Positions 26,217 through 35,138 of a stretch of 64,000 nucleotides of DNA are shown piece after piece (position 1 is the first letter of the stretch; the number at the start of each line of letters is the position of its first letter). Both the position numbers and the translations under genes were made by a program. The DNA comes from Mayfieldus sp963841445 (GTDB taxonomy: Bacteria; Actinomycetota; Thermoleophilia; Solirubrobacterales; 70-9). The notes under the pieces are model-generated. The model had not been told where the DNA came from. It ran no database searches and saw only the letters and a program-made list of their open reading frames with translations. The stretch spans positions 62,001 to 126,000 of the forward strand of contig CAWJCP010000002.1 in the NCBI GenBank assembly GCA_963841445.1, in the 5' to 3' direction.

Positions 26217-27319
26217 ACGAACCCCGGCGGTGCGATGTCCAGGTAATGCCCGAAGGACCAGTCGACGAAGCGCTTGCTCGCCATCGCGCGCAGCGCCGGC
26301 GCCAGGAGCCGCGGAGGGACGCGCGGGATCAGCTGCTGGACACGAAGCATCGCTTCGAACTTCCAGCGGTGCGAATCGGAGAAGGCGGCATAGTCGGCCA
26401 ATGCCTTGCCGAGCGGCTTCGAGCCTGCGTGCACCTGGCGCAGCTCACGGCCGCAGGCGATGGCGAAGTAGAAGGCGGGGCGGATCCCCTCCGCGGTCAG
26501 CGGTAGGCAGTGCCCGGCCGAGTCGCCGGCGAAGAAGACGCCGGAGTCGATCGCGGGGCGGATCCGGTGCGGGATCCAGTTGCCCTGGTAGCGCACGGCA
26601 TCGACCTCCAGCCGCTCGGCCAGCTCCACGGTGGGCCCCTTGACGTGGTGGTGCGGATCGAAGGAGCCGACCCCGACGCGGATCTCGTCGTCGGCGGGAA
26701 AGCTCCAGCCGTAGCCGGCCGGGACGACGCCGCGCTCGATCCAGACCTCGAGCTCGCCGCTGCTGGAGTGGGGATGAACCTCAAGACCACGGGATAGGCG
26801 CGCCTCGGGGGGCTGCACGTTGGATCCGGAGCCGAGCACCCGGCGCCATCCGAGAGCGTCGACGACCAACGGCGCGGCCAGCTCGCCACGGTCGGTTCTC
26901 ACCCTGATCGACGCGTCGCCGTTCGGCGCCCCGCCGCGCCCCTCGACCTTCGCGGTCTCGAACTCGGCCTCGCACTGCTCCCAGAGCAGCCCGCAAAGCG
27001 TCCGGTAGTCGAATGTCGAGAACTCCCACGGCAGCTCCATGCGAACGCTGGTGTGCGGGGTGTGGATCACCAGCTCGCCGAAGGTCTGCTTGATCGACTC
27101 CTCGAGCCCCAGCGCCCGCAGCCACCCGGTCGGCGCGGCGCAGGCCGAGGTCTGGCGCTCGCCGATCTCGTAGCGGTCGAGCACCAGCACCCGGGCGCCC
27201 GACCCGGCCAGCTCGCGGGCCACGGTCAGGCCCGCGAAGCTGGCGCCGCAGATCAGGACGTCGTAGTCACCTACCAGCGGCGTGCGCGCGTCGCCGCGCT
27301 TGGTCTCGCGAGTGGGCAT
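26141..27319 (-). CDS. FAD-dependent oxidoreductase, geranylgeranyl reductase-like
   Basis: A 392-residue flavoprotein. The FAD motif is DVLICGASFAGLTVARELAG, followed by VLVLDRYEIGERQTSACAAP, in which the Cys resembles the conserved cysteine of geranylgeranyl/archaeal lipid reductases. The second FAD motif is SGVFFAGDSAGHCLPLTAEG. It likely reduces isoprenoid or related unsaturated chains, but substrate assignment is inference. The gene is divergent from rpsA (57 bp apart) and convergent, with overlap, with the YdcZ-like gene. Confidence 0.82.
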   Translation of the reverse strand: MPTRETKRGDARTPLVGDYDVLICGASFAGLTVARELAGSGARVLVLDRYEIGERQTSACAAPTGWLRALGLEESIKQTFGELVIHTPHTSVRMELPWEFSTFDYRTLCGLLWEQCEAEFETAKVEGRGGAPNGDASIRVRTDRGELAAPLVVDALGWRRVLGSGSNVQPPEARLSRGLEVHPHSSSGELEVWIERGVVPAGYGWSFPADDEIRVGVGSFDPHHHVKGPTVELAERLEVDAVRYQGNWIPHRIRPAIDSGVFFAGDSAGHCLPLTAEGIRPAFYFAIACGRELRQVHAGSKPLGKALADYAAFSDSHRWKFEAMLRVQQLIPRVPPRLLAPALRAMASKRFVDWSFGHYLDIAPPGFVQRTISSVPASSSTMPKIRAGERAT

Positions 27320-27376
27320 GCGGAGATCGTAGAGGCGGACCTGCGTCGGGCCTCACTTCTGCGATCATTCGCCGCC

Positions 27377-28774
27377 GTGTCCACGCCTGACGCAACCGTC
27401 GAGCAGCCCACCGGAACGCCCGCGCCTCCAACCTCGAAGGACTTCATGATCGAGGTCGACGGCAAGCTGGTCCCCAACTATGCCGCGACGATGGTCGTCT
27501 TCAAGGAGGGCGACGTGGTCAGCGGCAAGGTCGTGCGGATCGACAAGGACGAGGTCCTTGTCGACATCGGCTACAAGTCGGAGGGCGTCATTCCCTCCAA
27601 CGAGCTCTCGATCCGCAAGTCGGTCGATCCCAGCGACGAGGTCTCGCTCGGCGAAGACGTCGACGCCCTGGTGCTCACCAAGGAGGACCAGGAAGGACGG
27701 CTGATCCTCTCCAAGAAGCGCGCTCGCTTCGAGAAGGCGTGGCGGCGCATCGAGGCCGCCGCTGAGTCGGGCGAGCCGGTCGAGGGGACGGTCATCGAGG
27801 TGGTCAAGGGCGGCCTGATCCTCGACCTCGGGGTGCGCGGCTTCTTGCCCGCCTCGCTGGTCGACATCCGCCGCGTCCACAACCTTGACGAGTTCATGTC
27901 CGAGAAGCTCGAGTGCAAGGTGATCGAGCTGAACCGCAGCCGCAACAACGTCGTGCTTTCGCGCCGTGCGGTGCTCGAGGAAGAGCGCAAGGAGGTCCGC
28001 GAGCAGATTCTCGGGCGCCTGCAGCCGGGTCAGACCGTCGAGGGCAAGATCTCCAACATCGTCGACTTCGGCGCCTTCGTCGACCTCGACGGGATCGACG
28101 GCCTGATTCACATCTCCGAACTCTCCTGGAGCCACGTCAACCATCCCTCCGAGGTGGTTGGGATCGGCGACACGGTCCGGGTCAAGGTGCTCGACATCGA
28201 CCGCGACCGGCAGCGGATCAGTCTTGGCCTCAAGCAGACCCAGGAGGACCCCTGGCAGCGGGTCGTCGACGGCCAGCAGCCAGGCGACGTGCTGGAGGGG
28301 AAGGTCACCAAGGTCGTCGCCTTCGGCGCCTTCGTCGAGATCCTGCCCGGGGTCGAGGGGCTCGTACACATCTCCGAGCTCGCTGAGCATCACGTCGAGA
28401 ACCCGAGCGAGGTCGTCGAGCCGGGCACCGAGCTGCGCGTCAAGATCCTCGAGGTCGACGAGGAGCGGCGCCGCCTCTCGCTGAGCATCAAGCGGGTTGA
28501 AGGCCAGGACCTTCCGGTCCCCGACCTCGGCGGTGAGGGGGCTGGGACTGCGGAGGCCGTTGCAGAGCCGCCGCCGGAGGCGGCCGGCGAAGGGGCGGCG
28601 GAGGCTCCCGCCGAGCAAGTCGAGGAGGCTCCCGCGGAGCAGGCGGAAGAGGCTCCCGCGGAGCCGGACGAGGAGCTTCCCGCCGAGCACGGCGAAGAGG
28701 CTCACGAGGGCGAGTCGGTCAGCGAGCGCCCCGATTCGCCGGACGGCGAGCAGGCCGCCGCCGACGAAAGTTGA
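27377..28774 (+). CDS. rpsA: 30S ribosomal protein S1
   Basis: A 465-residue protein with four S1 RNA-binding domains, at about residues 42-110, 128-195, 214-282 and 299-367. Marker repeats are SNIVDFGAFVDLDGIDGLIH and TKVVAFGAFVEILPGVEGLV, each followed by ISEL. Actinobacterial S1 usually has four domains, so length is normal. The ~95-residue C-terminal tail is acidic and repetitive (EEAPAEQ and variants several times, ~410-440). The GTG at 27377 is chosen because upstream sequence belongs to the divergent gene. TTGA overlap with coaE. Confidence 0.94.
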   Translation: MSTPDATVEQPTGTPAPPTSKDFMIEVDGKLVPNYAATMVVFKEGDVVSGKVVRIDKDEVLVDIGYKSEGVIPSNELSIRKSVDPSDEVSLGEDVDALVLTKEDQEGRLILSKKRARFEKAWRRIEAAAESGEPVEGTVIEVVKGGLILDLGVRGFLPASLVDIRRVHNLDEFMSEKLECKVIELNRSRNNVVLSRRAVLEEERKEVREQILGRLQPGQTVEGKISNIVDFGAFVDLDGIDGLIHISELSWSHVNHPSEVVGIGDTVRVKVLDIDRDRQRISLGLKQTQEDPWQRVVDGQQPGDVLEGKVTKVVAFGAFVEILPGVEGLVHISELAEHHVENPSEVVEPGTELRVKILEVDEERRRLSLSIKRVEGQDLPVPDLGGEGAGTAEAVAEPPPEAAGEGAAEAPAEQVEEAPAEQAEEAPAEPDEELPAEHGEEAHEGESVSERPDSPDGEQAAADES

Positions 28775-29379
28775 GCGGGGCGGCGATGGCGCCGCTGATG
28801 ATCGGGCTGAGCGGCGGCATCGCGGCCGGCAAGTCCGAGGCCCTGGCCGCGTTCGCGCGCCTTGGGGCGGAGACGATCTCCAGCGACGCGGTCGTCCACG
28901 AGCTGCTTGACAGCGAGGAGATGCGCGAGCTGCTGCGCGCCCGCTGGGGTGAGCAAGTCGCCCCGGAGGGAGCAGTCGACAGGGCGCGGGTCGGCGAGCT
29001 CGTCTTCGAGCAGCCGGAGGAGTTGGCCTGGCTGGAGTCGCAGCTACACCCGAGGGTTGGCGAGCGGCTCGACGCCTGGCGCCGCTCGCTACCCGCGGCG
29101 ACCCGCTTCGCCGTCGTCGAGGTGCCGCTGCTGTTCGAGACCGCGATGGAGGGTGCCTTCGACGCGACGGTGGTTGTGGTCAGCGACGAGGCAACGAGGC
29201 GCGAGCGGGCCGCCCAGCGGGGCCATGCCCTGGTCGAGGAGCGAAGCGCCCGCCAGCTCGCCCAGGAGGAGAAGGCCGAACGGGCGGACCACGTGATTCG
29301 CAACGACGGAACGATCGAGGACCTGGAGCGAGAGCTGTCCGGGCTGCTCGCGAAGCTGAGCGTCCAGGTGAAGACTTGA
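28771..29379 (+). CDS. coaE: Dephospho-CoA kinase
   Basis: A 202-residue P-loop kinase performing the last step of coenzyme A synthesis. Walker A is GLSGGIAAGKSEALAAF, then ISSDAVVHELLD (substrate site), LHPRVGERL, VVEVPLLFETAMEG and the lid RAAQRGHALVEER ending with DHVIRNDG. The TTG start overlaps the rpsA stop; an ATG at 28786 is an alternative five codons in. The rpsA-coaE pairing is typical of actinobacteria. Confidence 0.93.
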   Translation: MSGAAMAPLMIGLSGGIAAGKSEALAAFARLGAETISSDAVVHELLDSEEMRELLRARWGEQVAPEGAVDRARVGELVFEQPEELAWLESQLHPRVGERLDAWRRSLPAATRFAVVEVPLLFETAMEGAFDATVVVVSDEATRRERAAQRGHALVEERSARQLAQEEKAERADHVIRNDGTIEDLERELSGLLAKLSVQVKT

Positions 29380-29410
29380 TGGGTGATCCCACGATCCGGG
29401 CAATCGTCTG

Positions 29411-30073
29411 ATGGAAGCGCGGACCAGTCATCGCTATCCGCCCGGTCAGCGGGCTCACCGCCGAGGCGCGGGTCGCGCCAGCGGTCGGGTGCGCCGCCGC
29501 CGCTGGGGCCTTGGGATCGCGGTCGCCGCGGTCGTCGGCATCGCTGTCGGGATGCTGCTGCACTTCGGCGAAGTGGACCGTGCGCTGCGTGAGTTCACGC
29601 TCCCGCTCCGTCACGAGGACATCATCCGCCAGCAGGCCGCTGAGAAGGGCGTCGACGCGAGCCTGATCGCTGGCGTGATCTACGCCGAGTCGCGCTTTCA
29701 GGACCAGACCTCGCATGCCGGCGCCCGCGGCCTGATGCAGATCACACCCGCTACCGCGAACGACATCGAACGGCTCAGCGGCGGCACCACCTTCAGGGTC
29801 AAGGACCTCTCCGATCCCCAGATCAACATCTCATACGGCACCTTCTATCTCGGTGAGCTGCTGCAGCGCTACGACGGCAACGCCGTGGCCGCGCTGGCCG
29901 CTTACAACGCCGGCCCCGGCAACGCCGATTCCTGGGGGGGCAGCTCGATGTCGCTCGACGACATTCCGACCGCCGAGACGCGCGGCTACGTCGAGCAGGT
30001 GCTCGACAAGCAGCGCGATTACCGCAAGACCTACGTCTCAGAGCTCGGATACGACAAGAACCGGGGAGGTTGA
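29411..30073 (+). CDS. Membrane-anchored lytic transglycosylase (SLT domain)
   Basis: A 220-residue protein with a basic N-terminus and one membrane anchor (~residues 34-55, WGLGIAVAAVVGIAVGMLL). The Slt70-like domain has the catalytic Glu in IAGVIYAESRFQ, GARGLMQITPATA, ISYGTFYLGELLQRYDG and AALAAYNAGPGNADSWGG. It cleaves peptidoglycan glycan strands at the cell surface. It follows coaE by 31 bp. The 117 bp after it show nothing recognisable. Confidence 0.9.
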   Translation: MEARTSHRYPPGQRAHRRGAGRASGRVRRRRWGLGIAVAAVVGIAVGMLLHFGEVDRALREFTLPLRHEDIIRQQAAEKGVDASLIAGVIYAESRFQDQTSHAGARGLMQITPATANDIERLSGGTTFRVKDLSDPQINISYGTFYLGELLQRYDGNAVAALAAYNAGPGNADSWGGSSMSLDDIPTAETRGYVEQVLDKQRDYRKTYVSELGYDKNRGG

Positions 30074-30190
30074 GGGCGCGAAAACCGAGCGATTCGGTGG
30101 ACGCAGGGAGGCCGACGAAGCGAGCGCACTGGATCGTGCGTGAGCGAGACGGCCGACTGAGGACGCCGAAGCGCGAAGGTTTGCAGCGCC

Positions 30191-31420
30191 CTAATGCCGG
30201 AAGCGGTCCTTGCCCGGGCCGCCGATCATCAGATCGTGGCCCTTGCCGCCGATCAGCAGGTCCCTGCCGCCCCGGCCGGCCAGCTTGTCGTTGCCCGGAC
30301 CGCCCTTGAGCACGTCATTGCCGGGGCCGGCGCAGACCAGGTCGTTGCCGCCCCGAGCGCGGATCACGTCATCGCCGCCATACGCGGCGATGACGTCGCG
30401 CTTGCGGGTGCCGACGAGGCGGTCGTCGCCGCGGGTTCCGGTGATCGTCGGCCTGATCGAGCCGCACAGCGAGGCGCTGGCGCCAACCTGGATCTCGTGC
30501 GTGCTGACCCGATTTTGGCCACCGGGCAGCGATGCGACGAGGGTCACGTCATAACTGCCATCGGGCACGTTGGGTGGCACGTGCAGCTTCACCGCTGCCT
30601 TGCTGCTCGGGCCGGAAGGGGTGACGCTGGGCGGCTGCACCTTGGCGCTGGCGCCCGGGATGTCGGTCGAGGCCTTGAGCGAGAAGGCGGGCGCCGGTCG
30701 GGCCCCCGCGAAGACGAGCCGGAACTGCACCGGCGCTGCGGCCCCCCGTCGAGCCCGCTGGCTGGCTACCTGATCGAGGATGCCGAGGTCCTGGGTCGGC
30801 TGCTGGAGGTCTGAACCAGCCTCGGAGGTGGAGGGCGAGTCGACGCAGCTGGTCTTGTTGGAGTCGTTGCCGGCCGGATTGGGCCCGCAGTCGACCGGCG
30901 CGTTCGGGTTTCCCGGAGTCACGCGGGCGCCGCTGACGACCCGGTAAGAGAACGGCCCCGAGAACGGCGCCCCATCGCTGCCCTGGCGCAGCCCAAAGCT
31001 TGGAGCGACGCTGAAGGTCGGGCTCGAGGGAGCCGAGTCGAGGCCCGCTGTCCGGTAGCCGACCCATTTCTGGCCTTCGGGGGCGGGCAGCAGTCGCTGC
31101 AGCTCTGCCGCGTAGCTGCCGTCGCGACCGAAGGAGAGGAACTGCCCGGAGGTTGTGTTGAAGGCCTGCGGGGCCGAGGCGTCCTGGGGAATCCGGTAGC
31201 CGAGCATGACCTGGAAGCCCGCGTGGGTCGCCCCGTAACCGCTGTTGCCCGTGTCCGGGCAGCCGGCCTGCTGAGAGAAGCAGATCGTGGTGGTGATCCT
31301 CACGGCGCCGATCGTGCCCAGCTGCTGCGCGGTCTGAGCGGCGATCACGGCGCAGCCGCTGAGCAGCGTGACGGCGCCGAGGGCGATGACGAGAAGCAGC
31401 GGTCTTGTTGGCGTACGCAT
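30191..31420 (-). CDS. Lipoprotein with C-terminal RTX (Ca-binding) repeats, paralogue 1
   Basis: A 409-residue exported protein. A lipobox (VTLLSGCAVIA) ends the signal peptide. The ~270-residue central part is weakly conserved but aligns with the neighbour at 31439 (VRITTTICF, QGSDGAPFSGPFSYRVVSG, LQQPTQDLGILD, ASTDIPGA). About 95 C-terminal residues are RTX nonapeptide repeats: GTRGDDRLVGT, YGGDDVIRARGGNDLVCAGP, GNDVLKGGPGNDKLAGRGG. RTX repeats bind calcium and fold after export. Function is unknown. Tandem duplicate of the next gene, 18 bp away. Confidence 0.85.
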   Translation of the reverse strand: MRTPTRPLLLVIALGAVTLLSGCAVIAAQTAQQLGTIGAVRITTTICFSQQAGCPDTGNSGYGATHAGFQVMLGYRIPQDASAPQAFNTTSGQFLSFGRDGSYAAELQRLLPAPEGQKWVGYRTAGLDSAPSSPTFSVAPSFGLRQGSDGAPFSGPFSYRVVSGARVTPGNPNAPVDCGPNPAGNDSNKTSCVDSPSTSEAGSDLQQPTQDLGILDQVASQRARRGAAAPVQFRLVFAGARPAPAFSLKASTDIPGASAKVQPPSVTPSGPSSKAAVKLHVPPNVPDGSYDVTLVASLPGGQNRVSTHEIQVGASASLCGSIRPTITGTRGDDRLVGTRKRDVIAAYGGDDVIRARGGNDLVCAGPGNDVLKGGPGNDKLAGRGGRDLLIGGKGHDLMIGGPGKDRFRH

Positions 31421-31438
31421 GGCCCCCGCCGAGCGGCG

Positions 31439-32734
31439 CTACTGGATCATCCGGTCCTTGCCCGGGCCTGGAGAGATCACGTTGCGGCCGCGGCCGCCGG
31501 TCAGCAGGTCGTTGCCGCGCCGGCCGGCGAGCTGGTCGTTGCCGCCGCCCCCGCGCAGCACGTCGTCCCCCTTTCCGGCGCAGACGATGTCGTTGCCGCC
31601 GAGCCCGAGGATCGTGTCATCGCCGGCGTAGCCGGCGATGACGTCGGGTCCGTTGGTGCCGATCAGGACGTCGTCGCCCCGGGTTCCGGTGATCGTCGGG
31701 GCGTAGTCGCTGCAGCGCACGGTGGTCGGGGTGACCAGCACGTCGTGGGTGCTGGAGCGAGTCTCGCCGCCGGGCAGGGTCGCGGTCAGGGTGACGCTGT
31801 AGTGCCCCGGCGGGGTCACCGCCGGAACGTGGGTGATCGCACGCAGCTGCGTTACCCCGTCGTCGGGGGTGATCAGAGGGGTGCTGGGGGTCGCCTCGGC
31901 GCCCGGAATGTCGGTGCTGGCGCTGAGGTCGAAGGTCGGCGCCGGATCGCCATCGCCGGCGTACTCGAGCTGGTACTTGACCCGCGCGACCTTGCCCTGC
32001 TCGGCCGACTGGGTTCCCGGGGCGTCGAGGATGCCGAGGTCCTGGGTCGGCTGGGAGGCGTCGGTCGCGATCGTCGCCGGGGAAGGGCTGTCGGCGCAGA
32101 CGGCTAGCTCGCTGGGGTTCCCGTCCGTGATCGGGCTACCGCAGACGACCGCGCGGCCGGCGGCGTGCGTCCCGTCGACGGCGCGCTCGCCGACCACGAC
32201 GCGGTAGTTGAACGGTCCCTGGAACGCGGCGCCGTCGCTTCCCTGCTCGAGCTTGAAGTGGGGCGAAACGACGAAGTACTCCTGGCTGCCGCCGACCTCG
32301 GTGTAGTTCTGGGTCGTGGAGATGTAACCCGCCCACTTGCGGCCCGCGCCGGGAGGCAGGGCGCTGTTGAGCTGGCTCACGTAGCTGGGGCTGGGGGAGA
32401 AGCTGAAGGCGCTGCCGCCGCCCGGGTCGATCGTGGTGATCGTTTCGGGAGGTGTGACGCCGGTCGGGATCCGATAGGCGATCAGGAGCTGCGTCTGCTG
32501 GTCTGAAGTGTCGTTGTTGGCGTTGCCCCCCTTGCCGGCGCCCTGGCAGGCGGGACGCGCGGGGGTCGCGTTGGAGTCGGTGTCGGAGGCGCAGGCCGTG
32601 GTCGTGATCTGCACGTCGCCGATCCCATCGAGCTGGGCGGAGCTCTGCGACTCGATCAGCACGCAGCCGCTCATCGCCAACGCGGTGGCGATGACTGCGA
32701 CGATCGCTGAGAGGCTCTTGATGGGTTTCGGCAT
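31439..32734 (-). CDS. Lipoprotein with C-terminal RTX (Ca-binding) repeats, paralogue 2
   Basis: A 431-residue paralogue of the gene at 30191 with the same plan: signal and lipobox (IATALAMSGCVLIE), a shared middle (DVQITTTACA, LEQGSDGAAFQGPFNYRVVV, SQPTQDLGILD, SASTDIPGAEA) and RTX repeats (GTRGDDVLIGTNGPDVIAGY, GGNDIVCAGKGDDVL). I start at MPKPIKSLSAIVAV; an upstream in-frame ATG would add 22 residues before the signal peptide. A ~60-residue segment before the repeats looks like an Ig-like domain (GHYSVTLTATLPGGETRSST). Confidence 0.85.
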   Translation of the reverse strand: MPKPIKSLSAIVAVIATALAMSGCVLIESQSSAQLDGIGDVQITTTACASDTDSNATPARPACQGAGKGGNANNDTSDQQTQLLIAYRIPTGVTPPETITTIDPGGGSAFSFSPSPSYVSQLNSALPPGAGRKWAGYISTTQNYTEVGGSQEYFVVSPHFKLEQGSDGAAFQGPFNYRVVVGERAVDGTHAAGRAVVCGSPITDGNPSELAVCADSPSPATIATDASQPTQDLGILDAPGTQSAEQGKVARVKYQLEYAGDGDPAPTFDLSASTDIPGAEATPSTPLITPDDGVTQLRAITHVPAVTPPGHYSVTLTATLPGGETRSSTHDVLVTPTTVRCSDYAPTITGTRGDDVLIGTNGPDVIAGYAGDDTILGLGGNDIVCAGKGDDVLRGGGGNDQLAGRRGNDLLTGGRGRNVISPGPGKDRMIQ

Positions 32735-32788
32735 CGGGTACTGCGCCTTTCGGCTCTGCCTGATACTTCGGACGGGAGCCGAACGACC

Positions 32789-34207
32789 TTGAGCCGTCAA
32801 GAACCCACCAATACCGGCAATTTGGTAACCAAGGGTCCATCTAGGCGGGCGATCGCCTTGGCGCTGGCCGTCGGCTTGGTGTTGGCCGACTCCTCGATCG
32901 TCGTCCTGGCCCTGCCCGAGATCTACCGCTCGCTCGAGGTCTCGGTCTCCGGAGTCGTCTGGGTCCTCGTCGCGTTCAACCTGGTGTTGGCTCTTTGCGC
33001 AGTTCCGGCCGCCTATGCGGCGCGTCGACTCGGCTCGGCCCGAGCGACGGTGGCGGGACTGCTCGTGTTCGGCGGCGCAAGCCTCGTTTGCGGTCTCTCG
33101 ACCTCGCTGGCACTGCTGCTCGGGGCTCGCTGCGTGCAGGCGGTCGGTGGGGCAGCGGCGGTCTGCGGTGCGCTGGAGCTGCTTCCCGAGCAGGTCGGCT
33201 CCGAACGGCGCGCGGCGCGGATCTGGGCAATCGCCGGAGCGCTCGGCGCTGCCCTCGGCCCGGCGGCCGGGGGCCTGCTCACCGAGCTGATCTCATGGGA
33301 GTCGATCTTTCTCGTTCAGGTGCCCTTGACCGCGATCGCGGCGGTCGGGTTGCTCGGGTCAGGGGCCTCGGCGGTCGCTGCCGGCGGGGGGGCGGCGCAG
33401 CTGGAGCGGCCTGGGCGGCCGCACCTGGCCGCCAACGCTGCGCTAGGCCTCGTCGCGGCGGCGCTGGTTGCGGCGCTGTTCTTGATCGTGCTGCTGTTGA
33501 TAGAGGGCTGGCGCCTCAGCCCGATCGCAGCCGCCGCCACGGTCTCGGTGATGCCCGTGGCGGCGCTGCTCGGGTCGCCGCTTGCGCGAACGACGCCGAA
33601 TCCGGCCACCCGTGCGGCCGCGGGCGCGATCCTGATCGGCGGTGGCTTGGCGGGGCTGGCGCTGCTTCCCAAGGCCCTGGTGATCGCGACGATCCCCTCC
33701 CAGGTGCTGATCGGCATCGGTCTGGCCCTGACCCTCTCGGCGCTCACCGAGGCGGCGCTGGACGGGCGCTCGCGGCAGGCGATCCACGGTGGCTGGACGA
33801 TCGCCTTTCGCCATGCCGGGGTAGTCGTCGGGCTCTTGGTCCTGACGCCGGTCTTCACCTCCGACCTCGTCGAGCAGCGAACCGCGGCCGAGGCGGCGGG
33901 GACGGCGGAGCTGCTCGACGCCCGCCTGCCGCCGCTGCTGAAGATCGAGATCGCGACCCGGCTCGCAGGCCGTCTGAACGAGGAGAAGGGCAGGGTGCCG
34001 GTCATCGACCCAGCCTTCGACCCACCTCCTGGCGGTCGCGAGGACAGGGCGGGTGTCAAGCGCCTGCAGGCCGCGCTGCAGGACCAGCTCGACCGCGCCG
34101 CGACCCACGCGTTCAGCAACTCGTTCCTGATCGCGGCGGGCTTCGCGCTCGCTGCGCTGCTGCCGATCGCGATCGTCAGGCGCCGGCCGGAAGAGGTGAG
34201 CCTGTGA
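32789..34207 (+). CDS. MFS transporter (DHA2-like) with a long loop insertion
   Basis: A 472-residue multi-pass membrane protein with 12-14 predicted helices. It starts with LALAVGLVLADSSIVVLALP, the DHA2-type variant of the LDSTIVNVALP motif, and has YAARRLGSARATVAGLLVFG (motif A region). Between the last two helices lies a ~110-residue hydrophilic segment (EQRTAAEAAGTAELLDARLP, DPAFDPPPGGREDRAGVKRL). This is larger than a normal loop and is probably extracytoplasmic. The TTG start lies within 60 bp of the divergent RTX gene. GTGA overlap with the following exported protein suggests joint function. Confidence 0.82.
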   Translation: MSRQEPTNTGNLVTKGPSRRAIALALAVGLVLADSSIVVLALPEIYRSLEVSVSGVVWVLVAFNLVLALCAVPAAYAARRLGSARATVAGLLVFGGASLVCGLSTSLALLLGARCVQAVGGAAAVCGALELLPEQVGSERRAARIWAIAGALGAALGPAAGGLLTELISWESIFLVQVPLTAIAAVGLLGSGASAVAAGGGAAQLERPGRPHLAANAALGLVAAALVAALFLIVLLLIEGWRLSPIAAAATVSVMPVAALLGSPLARTTPNPATRAAAGAILIGGGLAGLALLPKALVIATIPSQVLIGIGLALTLSALTEAALDGRSRQAIHGGWTIAFRHAGVVVGLLVLTPVFTSDLVEQRTAAEAAGTAELLDARLPPLLKIEIATRLAGRLNEEKGRVPVIDPAFDPPPGGREDRAGVKRLQAALQDQLDRAATHAFSNSFLIAAGFALAALLPIAIVRRRPEEVSL

Positions 34208-34719
34208 CCTTTCGTGGAAGCTGGCTGCTGATCGCGGCGCTGGCGACCTCGCTGGCACTCGTGATCACCTTCCTGGCTCTGGGCGGAAGCTCCTACGCGC
34301 CCACTGACGTGCGCGACCCCTGCAAGCCGCGCTCCTGGCCGCAGACTGACGGAATCCAGGAGACCGCCGAGCAGTTCACCCTCTCGGCCCTCGATGGAGC
34401 CGCCTGCCACCTGCACGTCTCGCGAGAGACCCTTGTGGTTGCCCTCGCCAGCTCCGGTGGACGCGAGCGCTTTGCCGAAGACCCGCGCTTGGAGTCGGCG
34501 GTGCGCGCCGGCCTCGAGCGGGCGATCGACGACGGGGAGCGGGCCGGGGCGATCAACGGGCTCGTTGCCGATAGCCTGCGGCAGCTGGCCCGCCACGCGC
34601 CGGTCACTGAGGTGATCGGACTGATCCGCGACGCAGCCCCGATCTTCGGGGACCTCGGCGGCCTGCTCGGCCCGCTCGGGAGCCTGCTCCCCGACCAGGT
34701 GCAGGGCTTGCTGCGCTGA
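34204..34719 (+). CDS. Exported or membrane-anchored hypothetical protein
   Basis: A 171-residue protein with an N-terminal hydrophobic segment (SWLLIAALATSLALVITFLAL). A mixed-charge, mostly helical domain follows with two cysteines (RDPCKPRSW and LDGAACHLHVS), possibly a disulfide outside the membrane. A Gly/Leu/Pro-rich C-terminus ends GGLLGPLGSLLPDQVQGLLR. GTG start overlaps the MFS stop, so it is probably co-translated with the transporter. No family was recognised. Confidence 0.7.
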   Translation: MTFRGSWLLIAALATSLALVITFLALGGSSYAPTDVRDPCKPRSWPQTDGIQETAEQFTLSALDGAACHLHVSRETLVVALASSGGRERFAEDPRLESAVRAGLERAIDDGERAGAINGLVADSLRQLARHAPVTEVIGLIRDAAPIFGDLGGLLGPLGSLLPDQVQGLLR

Positions 34720-34725
34720 GCACGC

Positions 34726-35094
34726 TCAGCGCTCGGTTGCGCGCACGACCCAGAGCATGATCAGCGGCTGCAGCGGCAGCCGCGCCCAGAGAGCCCAACG
34801 GGGGATTCGGTCCAGGTCGAGGCCGCGAACCTGCTCCGGGTTGACGGCCATGTGCACGTTGGCCGGGAAGACCGCAACCAGGAGCGCGAGCAGCCACCAG
34901 CGACCGAGCCTGCGGGTGGGGGAGGCCGCCACCGCTGCGGCCCCGGCCAACTCGGCGGCGCCGCTGACCATGACCGCTTCGCGATGGCGGGGGATCCAGG
35001 CCGGCATGATGGCCTCGTAGGCGCGTGGGCGGACGAAGTGGAGGGTCCCGGCGAGGGTGAAGAACCCGGCCAGGAGTCGCGGCGAACGGCTCAT
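34726..35094 (-). CDS. DoxX-like small membrane protein
   Basis: A 122-residue protein with four hydrophobic segments: LLAGFFTLAGTLHFVRPRAY, VSGAAELAGAAAVAA, WWLLALLVAVFPANVHMAV and PLQPLIMLWVV. The GTLHFVRPRAYEAIMPAWIP and FPANVHMAVNPEQ patterns are those of the DoxX-like/MauE-like proteins often annotated as DUF4267/DoxX. The biochemical role is unknown. The longer upstream frame was trimmed to the Met just before the first helix. It is convergent with the exported protein upstream. Confidence 0.72.
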   Translation of the reverse strand: MSRSPRLLAGFFTLAGTLHFVRPRAYEAIMPAWIPRHREAVMVSGAAELAGAAAVAASPTRRLGRWWLLALLVAVFPANVHMAVNPEQVRGLDLDRIPRWALWARLPLQPLIMLWVVRATER

Positions 35095-35138
35095 TCGGCG
35101 TAATTCTTCCAACCTCAGCTTGATCGGGCGGCGTCGGC

